Source: Chitinophagaceae bacterium UBA4857
GTDB taxonomy: Bacteria > Bacteroidota > Bacteroidia > Chitinophagales > Chitinophagaceae
NCBI GenBank assembly: GCA_002399735.1
Contig: DHEF01000012.1
Location: 1-35,332 of the forward strand
DNA length: 35,332 nt
Reading direction: 5' to 3'
The notes under the pieces were generated by a model. It was not told the DNA's origin and searched no databases. It was given only the letters and a program-made list of their open reading frames with translations. This document shows, piece after piece, positions 18,154 through 26,491 of this stretch. The position numbers and the translations under genes are program-made. Numbering within the stretch: position 1 is the stretch's first letter; each line of letters opens with the position of its first letter.

Positions 18154-18181
18154 AAAGCAACCTTATAGGTTGCTTTTTTTG
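18154..18181 (+). terminator. Intrinsic terminator after the hydroxylase gene
   Basis: AAAGCAACC pairs with GGTTGCTTT across a short TTATA loop and runs into eight T residues. It lies about 20 nt after the stop codon. Confidence 0.88.
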
Positions 18182-18280
18182 TTTTGATAGTCAGACCCCA
18201 GGTCTTGATTGGGCATTACTTGCATCCCAAGTGCAACGCAAGGGACGATAATTAGTATTACCGCCGCCTGTAGCAAAAAC

Positions 18281-18310
18281 AAAAAGCGCTGTTACAATAA
18301 CAACGCTTTT
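18281..18310 (-). terminator. Intrinsic terminator of the broken lipoprotein gene
   Basis: On the minus strand AAAGCGTTGTT pairs with AACAGCGCTTT (one mismatch), followed by a T-rich tail. It lies about 20 nt after the stop at 18331. Confidence 0.75.
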
Positions 18311-18330
18311 GCAAAGAATAAGGGCTAAGG

Positions 18331-19738
18331 TTAATTGACTGAATATAAAATATATGATGCTGTTATATATTTTGCGGTACCGTAATCGTAAAAGCCTTTC
18401 CAATCGCCTTTGGCCGGTACTGAGGCATTGCCATCACCATTGGTATCGCCGCCTTTGGCGTCGTCTTTATAGGACGTCATTACAGCACCTGCACCAACAT
18501 TTACTTTGCGGTTGGCCGATTTGGCTATACCAATACCCGGACTGTAAAACTTAAGTATGGCACCGGCTGCTATATTAATGGTGCCGGTTGCTGCGCTGCC
18601 GCCACCTGTAAAATCGGACATGAACACATAGGGAACCTCGGTTATATTAAACGATGTGGTTGGGTTTGAGGGGTTGGCACTATGCCACAGAAAAATACCG
18701 TTGCGCTTGTTTTTTTGTGCGGGGTTTGCCGAGGTTATGAAATTTATTAGTGGGCGATACGGTATAGTAAGAGTTGCAATAAAGCGGTTTATCGTTATCG
18801 TAAAAAACACTGTTGGTTAGTTTACTGGTTGTAGGGTCAACCATATTACCACCACCATTAAAAGTACCGTAGTCGGAAGTGGTATTTTTTGTATGGGCAA
18901 ATGTGCAATTGTCAAAGGTAAACTCGGTTGAGTTTATACCAACATGCACCACATAACCGTTGTAACCACCACCAAAGAAAAAGTCGCAATAAGTAAATGA
19001 GCTGTTGGTGCCGCCATCTAACTCAATACAATTCCAATCCCCCTTACTACCCACACTCGGACCATCGTTGTTGGTATCGCCGCAATAACGATCGTCATTG
19101 ATAGATGTAAATACAATACGTTTGGTAGCTGTGCCATTGGCTACTACACGTCCGCCGGCCTGCACATCAAAATTGCCGTTAACATTACTACCCGAAAATT
19201 TTACAATTACACCCGGTTCGATGGTTAATACCGATTTAATGGGCAAAGTGTTTTTTACCACATATACATTGCCAGCTTTCCAGGTAGTTGGCGTTGTAAT
19301 ACTGCCAGTAACGTTTACTACCGTACAGCCAGTTGGTGTAGTAGTGGCAGTTGGTGTAATGGTGGCGTTAGCTCCGTAGGCTGTACCTGCGCTGTTACTG
19401 GCATAGGCTCTTATATGGTAAGTATAACCTGCATAAAATGGTGACAGACTTTGGGTAAATGCGCCAATACCTGTACCATTGGGTAGCTGTACGGCTTCGG
19501 GGTCGGTAACTACGGGGTTGGCTGTTAATGCTATTACTACGCCACGTTCGGTTACGCTGCTGCTGCCTTTATCGGTAACATTTCCTCCGCAGGTATAAGT
19601 GGTATCGTTTACTTTAACGGGTACCGTAGTTTCTATAACAGCTACATTGTTTTCGGGGTCTTCCAGTTCTTCTTTATCGGGGGTACAACTTACCAGCCAT
19701 AGGGCTGCTGCAAAAAGCAAGTACAATACTTTTTTCAT
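18331..19738 (-). pseudogene. Surface lipoprotein, beta-helix-like, broken by a +1 frameshift
   Basis: The first open frame (start 19738, stop 18680) begins with a lipoprotein signal: MKKVLYLLFAAALWLVSC, with the acylated Cys at 18. A fibronectin-like region (about 35-125) and a beta-helix-like repeat follow (TIEPGVIVKFSG, then GDTNNDGPSVGSKGDW). The frame then runs out of family-like sequence after NKFHN. The next frame over continues the pattern to 18331 (GDTNGDGNASVPAKGDWKGF). The total span is 1408 nt, 3 x 469 + 1, so removing one base between about 18704 and 18745 gives one 468-aa protein. A run of seven A and a run of four C on the coding strand lie in that interval. It is either a recent mutation, a phase-variable tract or a sequencing error. 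Function unknown. Confidence 0.82.
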
Positions 19739-19774
19739 GAGAGCAAAAGATTAATGGTTAAAATACATGTGTGA

Positions 19775-19792
19775 TGTTGAAAAATATCAACA
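19775..19792. promoter_or_regulatory. Inverted repeat TGTTGA-N6-TCAACA in the divergent intergenic region
   Basis: Perfect 6-bp arms with an AAAATA spacer, about 40 nt upstream of the lipoprotein start. It could be an operator or a leader hairpin on the lipoprotein side. No regulator is assigned. Confidence 0.35.
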
Positions 19793-19883
19793 CAGTAAAA
19801 GTGCATGATGACACGAGTATTTTCTATCCCCGAAAAAGTGGATTTTTTATTATTGTGCCGGATTATAATATGATAACAAAAAA

Positions 19884-19900
19884 TAATAGTATTACTATTA
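19884..19900. promoter_or_regulatory. Candidate TetR operator palindrome
   Basis: TAATAGT-ATT-ACTATTA is a perfect palindrome with 7-bp arms and a 3-nt spacer, the size and symmetry typical of TetR-family operators. It lies 83 bp upstream of the tetR-type gene, between it and the divergent lipoprotein gene. Assignment to this TetR protein is inferred from position only. Confidence 0.45.
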
Positions 19901-19932
19901 AAGTATAAAGCAATGCTAAAATTAATGTTAGC

Positions 19933-19966
19933 TTTACAATTTCTTCATAATGGATGGTTATCTTTA
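19933..19966 (+). promoter_or_regulatory. Candidate promoter of the tetR-ABC-hlyD-tolC operon
   Basis: TTTA (19933-19936) and TATCTTTA (19959-19966) are 22 nt apart, within the range for -33 TTTG and -7 TAnnTTTG, each with one mismatch. The ATG of the regulator lies 17 nt further on. Confidence 0.35.
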
Positions 19967-19983
19967 TCAAAAATTTTTTTTAA

Positions 19984-20658
19984 ATGGAAGTGTTGTTAAA
20001 TTTTAAGCTTAACGAACATCTATACTTGCGTGACCCGGAAAGCAGCGAGGTAGGGAAAGCCATTGTTAAGCATGCTATTGAGCTTATTTACGATATTGGC
20101 TTTGAACAATTCACTTTTAAAAAGCTGGCTCAGAAAATAGACTCCACCGAAGCTACTATTTACCGCTATTTTTCATCAAAACATAAACTGCTTACTTATA
20201 TACTAAGCTGGTATTGGTGTTACTTGCTGTTTATTGCAAAAATGCGCTTACAACAAGTAGGCCCACCGGATGAAAAGCTGCGCCTGGTATTAGGTATTAT
20301 TACACATAACGATTTGGGTAACTCAAAGTTTCAGGATTATGACCTGGAGCGGTTACACGGTATTGTTATTTCGGAAAGTAGTAAATCGTATTTAGTAAAA
20401 GAGGTAGATGAGATTAACAAGGACATGATTTTTAGTCCGCTCAAGAGTTTGTGCCAATACATTGCCGAGGTTATAATGGAATTAAAACCAGGCTTTATAT
20501 ATCCCAAATCATTAGCCAGCACTTTGTTGGAAACGGCACACAATCAACAGTTTTTTAGTGAACACCTGCCAAAACTAACCGACAACAAATCTAAAAAGCA
20601 GCATAAAAAATATGTGCTGGACTATATAACACTATTAGCCTTTTCGGTAATTAAATGA
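19984..20658 (+). CDS. TetR/AcrR-family transcriptional regulator
   Basis: 224 aa. The N-terminal DNA-binding domain (about 24-70) has a clear helix-turn-helix, FTFKKLAQKIDSTEATIYRYFSSKHKLL, ending in the TetR signature Y-RYF-SK--LL. About 20 residues precede the first helix, a little more than usual. The C-terminal ligand/dimer domain (about 75-224) matches no subfamily I recognise. It is the first gene of an operon, 7 bp before the ABC gene. It probably represses the secretion/efflux genes in response to a small ligand. A perfect palindrome upstream (19884-19900) is its likely operator. Confidence 0.9.
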   Translation: MEVLLNFKLNEHLYLRDPESSEVGKAIVKHAIELIYDIGFEQFTFKKLAQKIDSTEATIYRYFSSKHKLLTYILSWYWCYLLFIAKMRLQQVGPPDEKLRLVLGIITHNDLGNSKFQDYDLERLHGIVISESSKSYLVKEVDEINKDMIFSPLKSLCQYIAEVIMELKPGFIYPKSLASTLLETAHNQQFFSEHLPKLTDNKSKKQHKKYVLDYITLLAFSVIK

Positions 20659-20665
20659 CACCTTC

Positions 20666-22333
20666 ATGAAACTGGATCCACAATATAAGGCTACCAGTAA
20701 AGCCTTGTTTAAATATATAACAAAAGAAAAAAAAGATGTTTGGGCTATTTACATTTATGCCATCCTTAGCGGTTTAGTACAATTAAGCATACCGCTGGGT
20801 ATACAGGCCATTGTTAGTTTTGTAATGGGTGCTACGATGGTTACTTCGCTGTATTTATTAATTGGGTTTGTGGTATTAGGTACTTTTATGACTGGTTTTT
20901 TCAGGGTAAAAGTGATGCAGATTATTGAAAAAATTCAGCAAAAAATATTTGTAGAATACGCCGTTGCTTTTGCTGAAAAGTTGCCTAAAATAAGCCTTTC
21001 GGCTACTAAGAAATATTATTTACCCGAACTGGTTAACCGCTTTTTTGATGCGCCCAATCTGCAAAAAGGTGTATCAAAAATATTACTGGAAATTCCTACG
21101 GCTTTAATCCAGATTTTCTTCGGTATTTTACTACTTGCATTTTATCATCCCTGGTTTTTAATATTTGGTGGCATTGTAATTATTATTGTGGTGTTGGTTT
21201 TCAGGTTTACGATGGATTCAGGTATACAATCCAATAACGAAGAAAGTGATAAAAAATATGAAGTAGCCTCATGGCTGGAAGATATAGCCAGTACCATAAA
21301 AACCTTTAAAATTAATTCCAAATCGGAGCTGCACCTTTCGGGTGTAGATGAACGGGTGGTAAGCTATCTGGACCACCGAACCAAACACTTTAAAGTATTG
21401 GTGTTTCAATACAAAACCATTATTGCTTTTAAAGTAATTATTACCTTGGTAATGCTGGCCATAGGCACTTACCTGTTGGTAAACCAACAATTAAATATTG
21501 GTGCTTTTATTGCAACCGAAATTGTGGTGTTAACCATTATGAGTTCGGTTGAAAAATTAATTGTAAGTCTTGAAACCTATTATGATGCTATTACTTCTTT
21601 AACAAAGCTTGATAAAGTAACCGGTATTGCAGAAGAAAATAACGGAACCCTGGTTCCCGAACATGGTAACAACGGCATGTCGCTGGATTTTAAAGATGTA
21701 AGCTTTGCCTTTAGTGATGATAAACAGATTTTATCGCACCTGACTTTTAATATTAAACCTAACACATTAACACTGGTTGACGGAAAGTTGGGTGCAGGTA
21801 AATCTTTACTATTAAACATGATAGCCGGATTTTACGAACCGGCCGGTGGCACCATCCTGTTTGATAAAGTGCCGCTTAAAAATATTGATAAAATAAGTTT
21901 GCGGGAAAAAATTGGTATGTATATGGACGACATGACCATTATTAAAGGAACCTTACAGGATAATATTTTACTTGGCCGTGATAACGTTACTGCAGAAGAT
22001 ATTGTTGAGCTTTCTGAAACGATAGGTATTGAACATTTTTCCAGTCAGTTTACCAATGGCTTTTTTACCCAACTTAGCGAAACAAACACAGAAATTTCCT
22101 TTAGTGCAAAAAAGAAAATCATGTTGCTAAGAGCCTTGCTGGGTAATAACAGATTATTACTTTTAGAAGATCCGTTAGAGGGAATGAACGCCAGATTCAG
22201 GGTCAGGATGGTTGAGTACCTGCAACAAATAAAAGAACATACCACTATTATAATTATTTCGCAGGCACCGGAGCTTGCAGATATTGCTGATCAAAAATTA
22301 CACATCATTAACGGCACATTAATAACGCAATAA
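20666..22333 (+). CDS. Type I secretion-like ABC transporter with a degenerate ATPase domain
   Basis: 555 aa. Residues 1-310 are a six-TM exporter domain without the C39 peptidase domain of bacteriocin exporters. Residues 338-555 are the nucleotide-binding domain. Walker A is intact (GKLGAGKS, 373-380). The other catalytic motifs are changed: the Q-loop reads GMYMDDMTIIKG (417-428) with no Gln; the signature position reads ISFSAKK (477-483) instead of LSGGQ; Walker B reads LLLLED-P (497-503), with the usual Asp-Glu order reversed; the H-switch position is Gln533 (ISQAPE). The frame is open and its neighbours are intact, so this is not simple decay. With HlyD and TolC partners it should span both membranes. 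The substrate is unknown. Confidence 0.9.
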   Translation: MKLDPQYKATSKALFKYITKEKKDVWAIYIYAILSGLVQLSIPLGIQAIVSFVMGATMVTSLYLLIGFVVLGTFMTGFFRVKVMQIIEKIQQKIFVEYAVAFAEKLPKISLSATKKYYLPELVNRFFDAPNLQKGVSKILLEIPTALIQIFFGILLLAFYHPWFLIFGGIVIIIVVLVFRFTMDSGIQSNNEESDKKYEVASWLEDIASTIKTFKINSKSELHLSGVDERVVSYLDHRTKHFKVLVFQYKTIIAFKVIITLVMLAIGTYLLVNQQLNIGAFIATEIVVLTIMSSVEKLIVSLETYYDAITSLTKLDKVTGIAEENNGTLVPEHGNNGMSLDFKDVSFAFSDDKQILSHLTFNIKPNTLTLVDGKLGAGKSLLLNMIAGFYEPAGGTILFDKVPLKNIDKISLREKIGMYMDDMTIIKGTLQDNILLGRDNVTAEDIVELSETIGIEHFSSQFTNGFFTQLSETNTEISFSAKKKIMLLRALLGNNRLLLLEDPLEGMNARFRVRMVEYLQQIKEHTTIIIISQAPELADIADQKLHIINGTLITQ

Positions 22334-22342
22334 TCTTTACCG

Positions 22343-23653
22343 ATGGAACTACAGTCTTTTAAAAAAATATATCATATAAACCGGAGCTCCAGGGTCAAAC
22401 ATTGGTTTGTTTTTTTTCTGGTAGCAGGCGTTATTGTATTGTTTCTTCCCTGGACCCAGAATATAAAGGTTAAAGGAACGGTTAGCACGCTTTATCAGGA
22501 ACAGCGACCGCAACAGCTTAACTCTCCCATTCCCGGTAAAATCATCAAATGGCATGTAAAAAACGGCGACTATGTGCAAAAAGGAGATACGATACTACAA
22601 TTGTCCGAGGTGAAAGAAGACTACCTTGACCCTATGTTGGTGGAGCGTACCCGACAACAGGTTGATGCTAAAAAAGGAGTGAGAGAATATTATCAGGCCA
22701 AGGTTGGTACGGCCAACACACAATTACAAGCTTTAATTGCCGCCAGAGACCTGAAACTGAACCAGATTAAAATTAAAATAAGCCAGCTAAATAACAAACT
22801 GGCGGGTGAAGAGGCCGAGTTAACTGCGGCCGAAAATGAATTAAAGCTTAGCGAAGACCAGTATAACCGACAAAAAAGAATGTATGAGGACGGGTTGGTA
22901 TCGCTTACACAATTTCAGCAAAGAAGTGTGGCTTACCAAAATGCACAAGCCAAAAAAACGGCGGCCGAAAACAAACTGGCACAAACCCGCCAGGAAATTG
23001 TAACAGTAAGTATTGATCAAAATGCTACCATACAGGATTACAACGAAAAGCTGAGCAAAACTGAAGGTGATCGTTTTCAAAGTATGGGGCAAATTGAAGG
23101 AAGCACGGGGGATATTGCCAAGCTGGAAAACCAGGTAGCTAATTATCAGGCAAGGCAAGGTTTATATTATGTATTGGCCTCGCAGGACGGGCAGGTGGTG
23201 CAGTTAAACAAAGCCGGTATTGGTGAAATACTGAAAGAAACAGAAAGCATTGGCACTATTGTTCCCGATAAGGTAGATTATGCGGTGGAGATATATGTAA
23301 AACCGGTTGACTTGCCCTTGCTGAAAAAAGGCCAAACGGTTATGTGTGTATTTGATGGTTTTCCTGCCATTGTTTTTTCGGGATGGCCCAATACCAGTTA
23401 TGGCACATTTGCCGGAAAGGTGATAGCGGTAGAAAGTAATATTAATGTGAACGGCCTTTTTAAAGCCTTGGTAGTTGAAGATAAAACCAAGAAACCCTGG
23501 CCGCCACAAATTAAAATGGGAGCCGGCGTACAAGGCATTGCTATATTAAACGATGTTCCCATTTGGTACGAACTATGGCGAAACGTAAATGGATTTCCGC
23601 CCGATTATTATACTGTAAAAACCAACACCGGTGCAACAACCAATGAAAAATAA
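22343..23653 (+). CDS. HlyD-family membrane fusion protein
   Basis: 436 aa periplasmic adaptor linking the ABC protein to the outer-membrane channel. There is a short cytoplasmic N-terminus with basic residues, one TM segment (about 21-37, WFVFFLVAGVIVLFLPW), then a lipoyl-like half motif (SPIPGKIIKWHVKNGDYVQKGD, about 54-75). A long alpha-helical coiled coil (about 100-265) is rich in Gln, Lys, Glu and Ala. The returning lipoyl half (VLASQDGQVVQL) and a beta-barrel domain complete it. The length and long hairpin fit type I secretion HlyD more than short RND adaptors. It starts 9 bp after the ABC gene. Confidence 0.93.
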   Translation: MELQSFKKIYHINRSSRVKHWFVFFLVAGVIVLFLPWTQNIKVKGTVSTLYQEQRPQQLNSPIPGKIIKWHVKNGDYVQKGDTILQLSEVKEDYLDPMLVERTRQQVDAKKGVREYYQAKVGTANTQLQALIAARDLKLNQIKIKISQLNNKLAGEEAELTAAENELKLSEDQYNRQKRMYEDGLVSLTQFQQRSVAYQNAQAKKTAAENKLAQTRQEIVTVSIDQNATIQDYNEKLSKTEGDRFQSMGQIEGSTGDIAKLENQVANYQARQGLYYVLASQDGQVVQLNKAGIGEILKETESIGTIVPDKVDYAVEIYVKPVDLPLLKKGQTVMCVFDGFPAIVFSGWPNTSYGTFAGKVIAVESNINVNGLFKALVVEDKTKKPWPPQIKMGAGVQGIAILNDVPIWYELWRNVNGFPPDYYTVKTNTGATTNEK

Positions 23654-25046
23654 ATTTTCCCTTTTATTATTACTGTGCTGCGTTACTCTTTTATCAACTG
23701 CGCAGGATACACTCAAACTTTCGCATCAGGAGTTTTTGGCTATTGTTAAAAACTACCACCCGATGGCTTTTCGTTACCGGCTGCAAAACCAGATTGCACA
23801 GGCCGAAATACTAAAAGCAAGAGGCAATTTTGATCCCGTTGCCAGTGCTAAAAATGGCGCCAAAACAATTGATGCCGTTAACTATTACGAAGAAACCAAT
23901 GTAGCACTTGGCATACCCACCTGGTATGGTATTGAGTTAAACGGAAGCTATAATACAATTGACGGTGAACGCTTAAACAGCAACGAAACACCCGGTGGCT
24001 TATACCAGTTTGGTATTACCCTTCCGTTAGCAAAAAACCTGTTGTACGATAAAAGAAGGGCTTTACTGGACCAGGCAAAATTTGCATTACAAATGACCGA
24101 AGCCGAACAATGGTTACTTACCAATAACCTGTTACAGGAAGCCGATAACACTTACTGGAACTGGGTAAAAGAATATGAAATTTTTAGCTTACAAAACAAG
24201 GCAGTTAATATAAACCGAGACCGGTTAACACTAATCAAAAAAACATTTGCGTATGGCGAAACAGCAGCCATTGATACAACAGAAGCGCTTTCACAATTAC
24301 AAAGCTTTGAGTTGGAACAACAGGATGCTTATTTACAGTTTGTAAAAGCTACGCAGGAGTTGTCGTTGTTTTTATGGAAACCCGACCAACAGCCTTACGA
24401 TGTGGAACAATTAATTATACCGCCGCAAACGCTGGACGATAATGAGGCCAATAGCAACTATATGTTACTAATTGAAGGACTAAATACGCAACCAATAAAT
24501 AACCATGCTGCTTTAATTTACTATATGCAAAAACAAAATATACTGGAAAGTGAAAGACGATTAAAGTTTCAAAGTTTTTTGCCCAAACTGGATTTTACCT
24601 ATAACTTTTTTAATAAAGAAAATTACAACGTAAAATATTTACCGCTTTTTCAAAACAACTATCAGTATGGAGTAAAGCTGGAGATTCCTGTGTTTTTGCG
24701 CCAGGCTCGTGCAGATTACCAAATTGCAAAAACCAAAATAAGACAAAATCAATTGGATGCCGATTTTAAACGCCAGGAATTAAATACCAAAATAAACACG
24801 TATAAAAACGAAGTGCTAGGTTATCAAAATCAAATAAATACCGCTGCACAAAATATAAATAACTACCAACGTTTACTTAATGCCGAGGAAGCAAAGTACA
24901 GTAATGGTGAAAGCTCTTTATTCCTCATTAATAACCGTGAAAACAAATTAATAGATGCACAGGAAAAAGCGCTGGAACTAAAACTAAAGTTTGTAAAAAG
25001 TTATAACCAACTTAAATGGATAAACGAAAACTTTAACATCAGATAA
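23643..25046 (+). CDS. TolC-family outer-membrane channel protein
   Basis: 467 aa from the ATG at 23643, which overlaps the end of hlyD by 11 bp and begins a clean signal peptide (MKNKFSLLLLLCCVTLLSTAQ). An in-frame GTG at 23631 would add four residues before it. The rest is the TolC pattern: two repeats of long amphipathic helices (for example AEILKARGNFDP, IRQNQLDADFKRQELNTKINTYKNEV) alternating with beta-strand segments (YQYGVKLEIPVFLRQARADYQIAK). It should form the trimeric exit duct for the HlyD/ABC pair. A short palindrome follows the stop. Confidence 0.93.
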   Translation: MKNKFSLLLLLCCVTLLSTAQDTLKLSHQEFLAIVKNYHPMAFRYRLQNQIAQAEILKARGNFDPVASAKNGAKTIDAVNYYEETNVALGIPTWYGIELNGSYNTIDGERLNSNETPGGLYQFGITLPLAKNLLYDKRRALLDQAKFALQMTEAEQWLLTNNLLQEADNTYWNWVKEYEIFSLQNKAVNINRDRLTLIKKTFAYGETAAIDTTEALSQLQSFELEQQDAYLQFVKATQELSLFLWKPDQQPYDVEQLIIPPQTLDDNEANSNYMLLIEGLNTQPINNHAALIYYMQKQNILESERRLKFQSFLPKLDFTYNFFNKENYNVKYLPLFQNNYQYGVKLEIPVFLRQARADYQIAKTKIRQNQLDADFKRQELNTKINTYKNEVLGYQNQINTAAQNINNYQRLLNAEEAKYSNGESSLFLINNRENKLIDAQEKALELKLKFVKSYNQLKWINENFNIR

Positions 25047-25419
25047 AATTATACGCACACTACCGGGTAGTGCAATTTGCACCTGTTAACCATGAATGTT
25101 TTTACAACAATTATAAAATTTACAAGTTGCATAATAAATTACTGCTACTAAAAAAGCTAAGCGTAAAGGTTACGATTGTTGATTAGTATTACTGAAGATG
25201 AAGGGCTGCGCTGCTTAGCCGTAAATGGCAGCAAAGCGTACATTGCAGGCGGGCAGCGAACTGTAGCCGATTAGCGATATAGCCCGCCAAAAGAAAAATT
25301 ATAACAAGCATGTTTTATACGACGGGCTGCCGACAGCCCCAAAAAAGTTTTTTATCTCTTAACCTTAAACGCTGATTATTTAATTGTTGTATTAATTTAG
25401 CGGCATAAAATTTAAATCA
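25047..25419. other. Non-coding gap after the secretion operon
   Basis: A 373-nt gap. It opens with the palindrome CACTACC-G-GGTAGTG (25058-25072), then TGCAATTTGCA, which may act as a weak terminator although no T-run follows. The second half is a TTGGGGCT-family repeat on the minus strand (25178-25344). Upstream of the HopJ-like gene, TAATTTAG (25395-25402) resembles a -7 element and is followed by the same CGGC seen at the polA promoter. No gene is visible. Confidence 0.6.
25178..25344 (-). repeat. Intergenic repeat, TTGGGGCT family, copy 3
   Basis: The block 25181-25267 matches 29583-29669 at about 80 of 87 positions by eye, and in reverse complement matches the interior of 31849-31957. 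On the minus strand it begins TTTTGGGGCTGTCGGCAGCC, which itself folds (GGGCTG/CAGCCC at 25324-25339). About 35 nt of extra AT-rich sequence separates that end from the conserved block, so this copy is longer than its relatives. Confidence 0.8.
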
Positions 25420-25731
25420 ATGATTGTTTCTATACTTGAACAAATTGAAAAAAAGCAAATCACTTTTAAAGAGGTGTTGGCGTTTATTGATGAGCATTAC
25501 CAACATACACCCGCTGCATTTAAAAACGGTAGCCAGTATAATGCCGCTACCGAAAACCAAGGCAGTGCCCGTGTGTTTGCATTTGGTAAACAACAAAACC
25601 TTAGTAAAAATGATACGCTGAAATTATTTGCGGAGCATTATGATGCTGTGCTGCAAAACCCCGAAGGAACTGACCATCAGAACATTCGCCAATTTATGGT
25701 ACATGGTTGGGAAGGTATAGTGTTTGAGTAA
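25420..25731 (+). CDS. HopJ-family protein
   Basis: 103 aa, cytoplasmic, no signal peptide. The whole length fits the HopJ family, named after a Pseudomonas syringae type III effector but widespread in bacteria without that system. Recognisable blocks: ITFKEVLAFIDEHYQHTPAAFKNG, NQGSARVFAFGKQQNLSKNDTLKLFAEHY and the ending NIRQFMVHGWEGIVFE. Nothing suggests injection into a host; a housekeeping or stress role is more likely but unknown. It is monocistronic and convergent with the response regulator. Confidence 0.9.
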   Translation: MIVSILEQIEKKQITFKEVLAFIDEHYQHTPAAFKNGSQYNAATENQGSARVFAFGKQQNLSKNDTLKLFAEHYDAVLQNPEGTDHQNIRQFMVHGWEGIVFE

Positions 25732-25757
25732 GTTTATTAATACAATACAACAACATA

Positions 25758-25796
25758 AAAAAAGCCCCTCTGTAATGAGGGGCTTTAATTTTTTAG
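25758..25796. terminator. Bidirectional intrinsic terminator
   Basis: AAAGCCCCTC pairs with GAGGGGCTTT (25761-25770 and 25777-25786) across a 6-nt loop. An A-run lies on the left and a T-rich run on the right, so it can end both the HopJ-like gene and the minus-strand regulator. Its right edge overlaps the stop codon of the regulator (25793-25795). Confidence 0.92.
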
Positions 25797-26491
25797 TCTT
25801 GTACAACCAGCCTAAAGCCGTTGCCATGAATATTTACAATCTCAATTTTTTCATCATCTTTTAAATACTTACGCAGCTTGGCTATATATACGTCCATACT
25901 GCGGCCGTTAAAGTAAGTATCGCTGCCCCATATTTTTTTCAATGCCTGGTCGCGGGGTAACAAATCGTTTAAATGCTCGGCCAGCATTTTCAACAATTCA
26001 TTTTCTTTTGGCGATAAGGTTTGTGTATTATTACCATGTATTAACTGGCGCAACTTAGGGTTAAAGTGGTAACTGGCCAGGTCAAACTCTTTATTCTCGG
26101 TTTCTTTATTAATTTCTTCGTTGCGTTTTAAAATAGCTTTTATTTTAAGCAACAATACTTCGCTGTCAAAAGGTTTGGTAATATAATCATCGGCACCCAG
26201 TTTATAACCTTGTATAATATCTTCCTTCATGGTTTTGGCACTCAGGAAAAACAAAGGCACGTCCAAATCAATATCTCTTATTTCCTCGGCCAGGGTAAAG
26301 CCGTCCATATTTGGCATCATCACATCTAACAAACACAGGTCAAATTTTTCACGTTGAAAAGCGGCCAAACCTAAACGTCCGTCACGCTCCAGCGTAACAT
26401 CATAATCGTTAAGTTCCAAATAGTTTTTTAATACACTGCCTAAATTCGGATCATCTTCGCACAATAATATCTTCGGTTTTTTAGCTTCCAT
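25793..26491 (-). CDS. OmpR/PhoB-type response regulator
   Basis: 232 aa. The receiver domain (about 7-120) has the acidic pocket CEDD, phospho-acceptor Asp56 in LLDVMMPNMDGF, FLSAKT (Ser/Thr switch) and the conserved Lys in ITKPFDSEVLL. The winged-helix DNA-binding domain (about 135-230) has LSPKENELLKMLAEH, YFNGRSMDVYIAKLRKYL and the ending NIHGNGFRLVV. Both outputs are intact. No histidine kinase is adjacent, so it is an orphan here; the kinase must be elsewhere. The start at 26491 (MEAKKPKILLCEDD) is the only good ATG. Confidence 0.95.
   Translation of the reverse strand: MEAKKPKILLCEDDPNLGSVLKNYLELNDYDVTLERDGRLGLAAFQREKFDLCLLDVMMPNMDGFTLAEEIRDIDLDVPLFFLSAKTMKEDIIQGYKLGADDYITKPFDSEVLLLKIKAILKRNEEINKETENKEFDLASYHFNPKLRQLIHGNNTQTLSPKENELLKMLAEHLNDLLPRDQALKKIWGSDTYFNGRSMDVYIAKLRKYLKDDEKIEIVNIHGNGFRLVVQD

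Noticed and set aside
25178..25344. Possible small RNA or riboswitch
   Set aside because: It is strongly structured, but near copies sit beside unrelated genes in both orientations, which fits an interspersed repeat better than a regulatory RNA.
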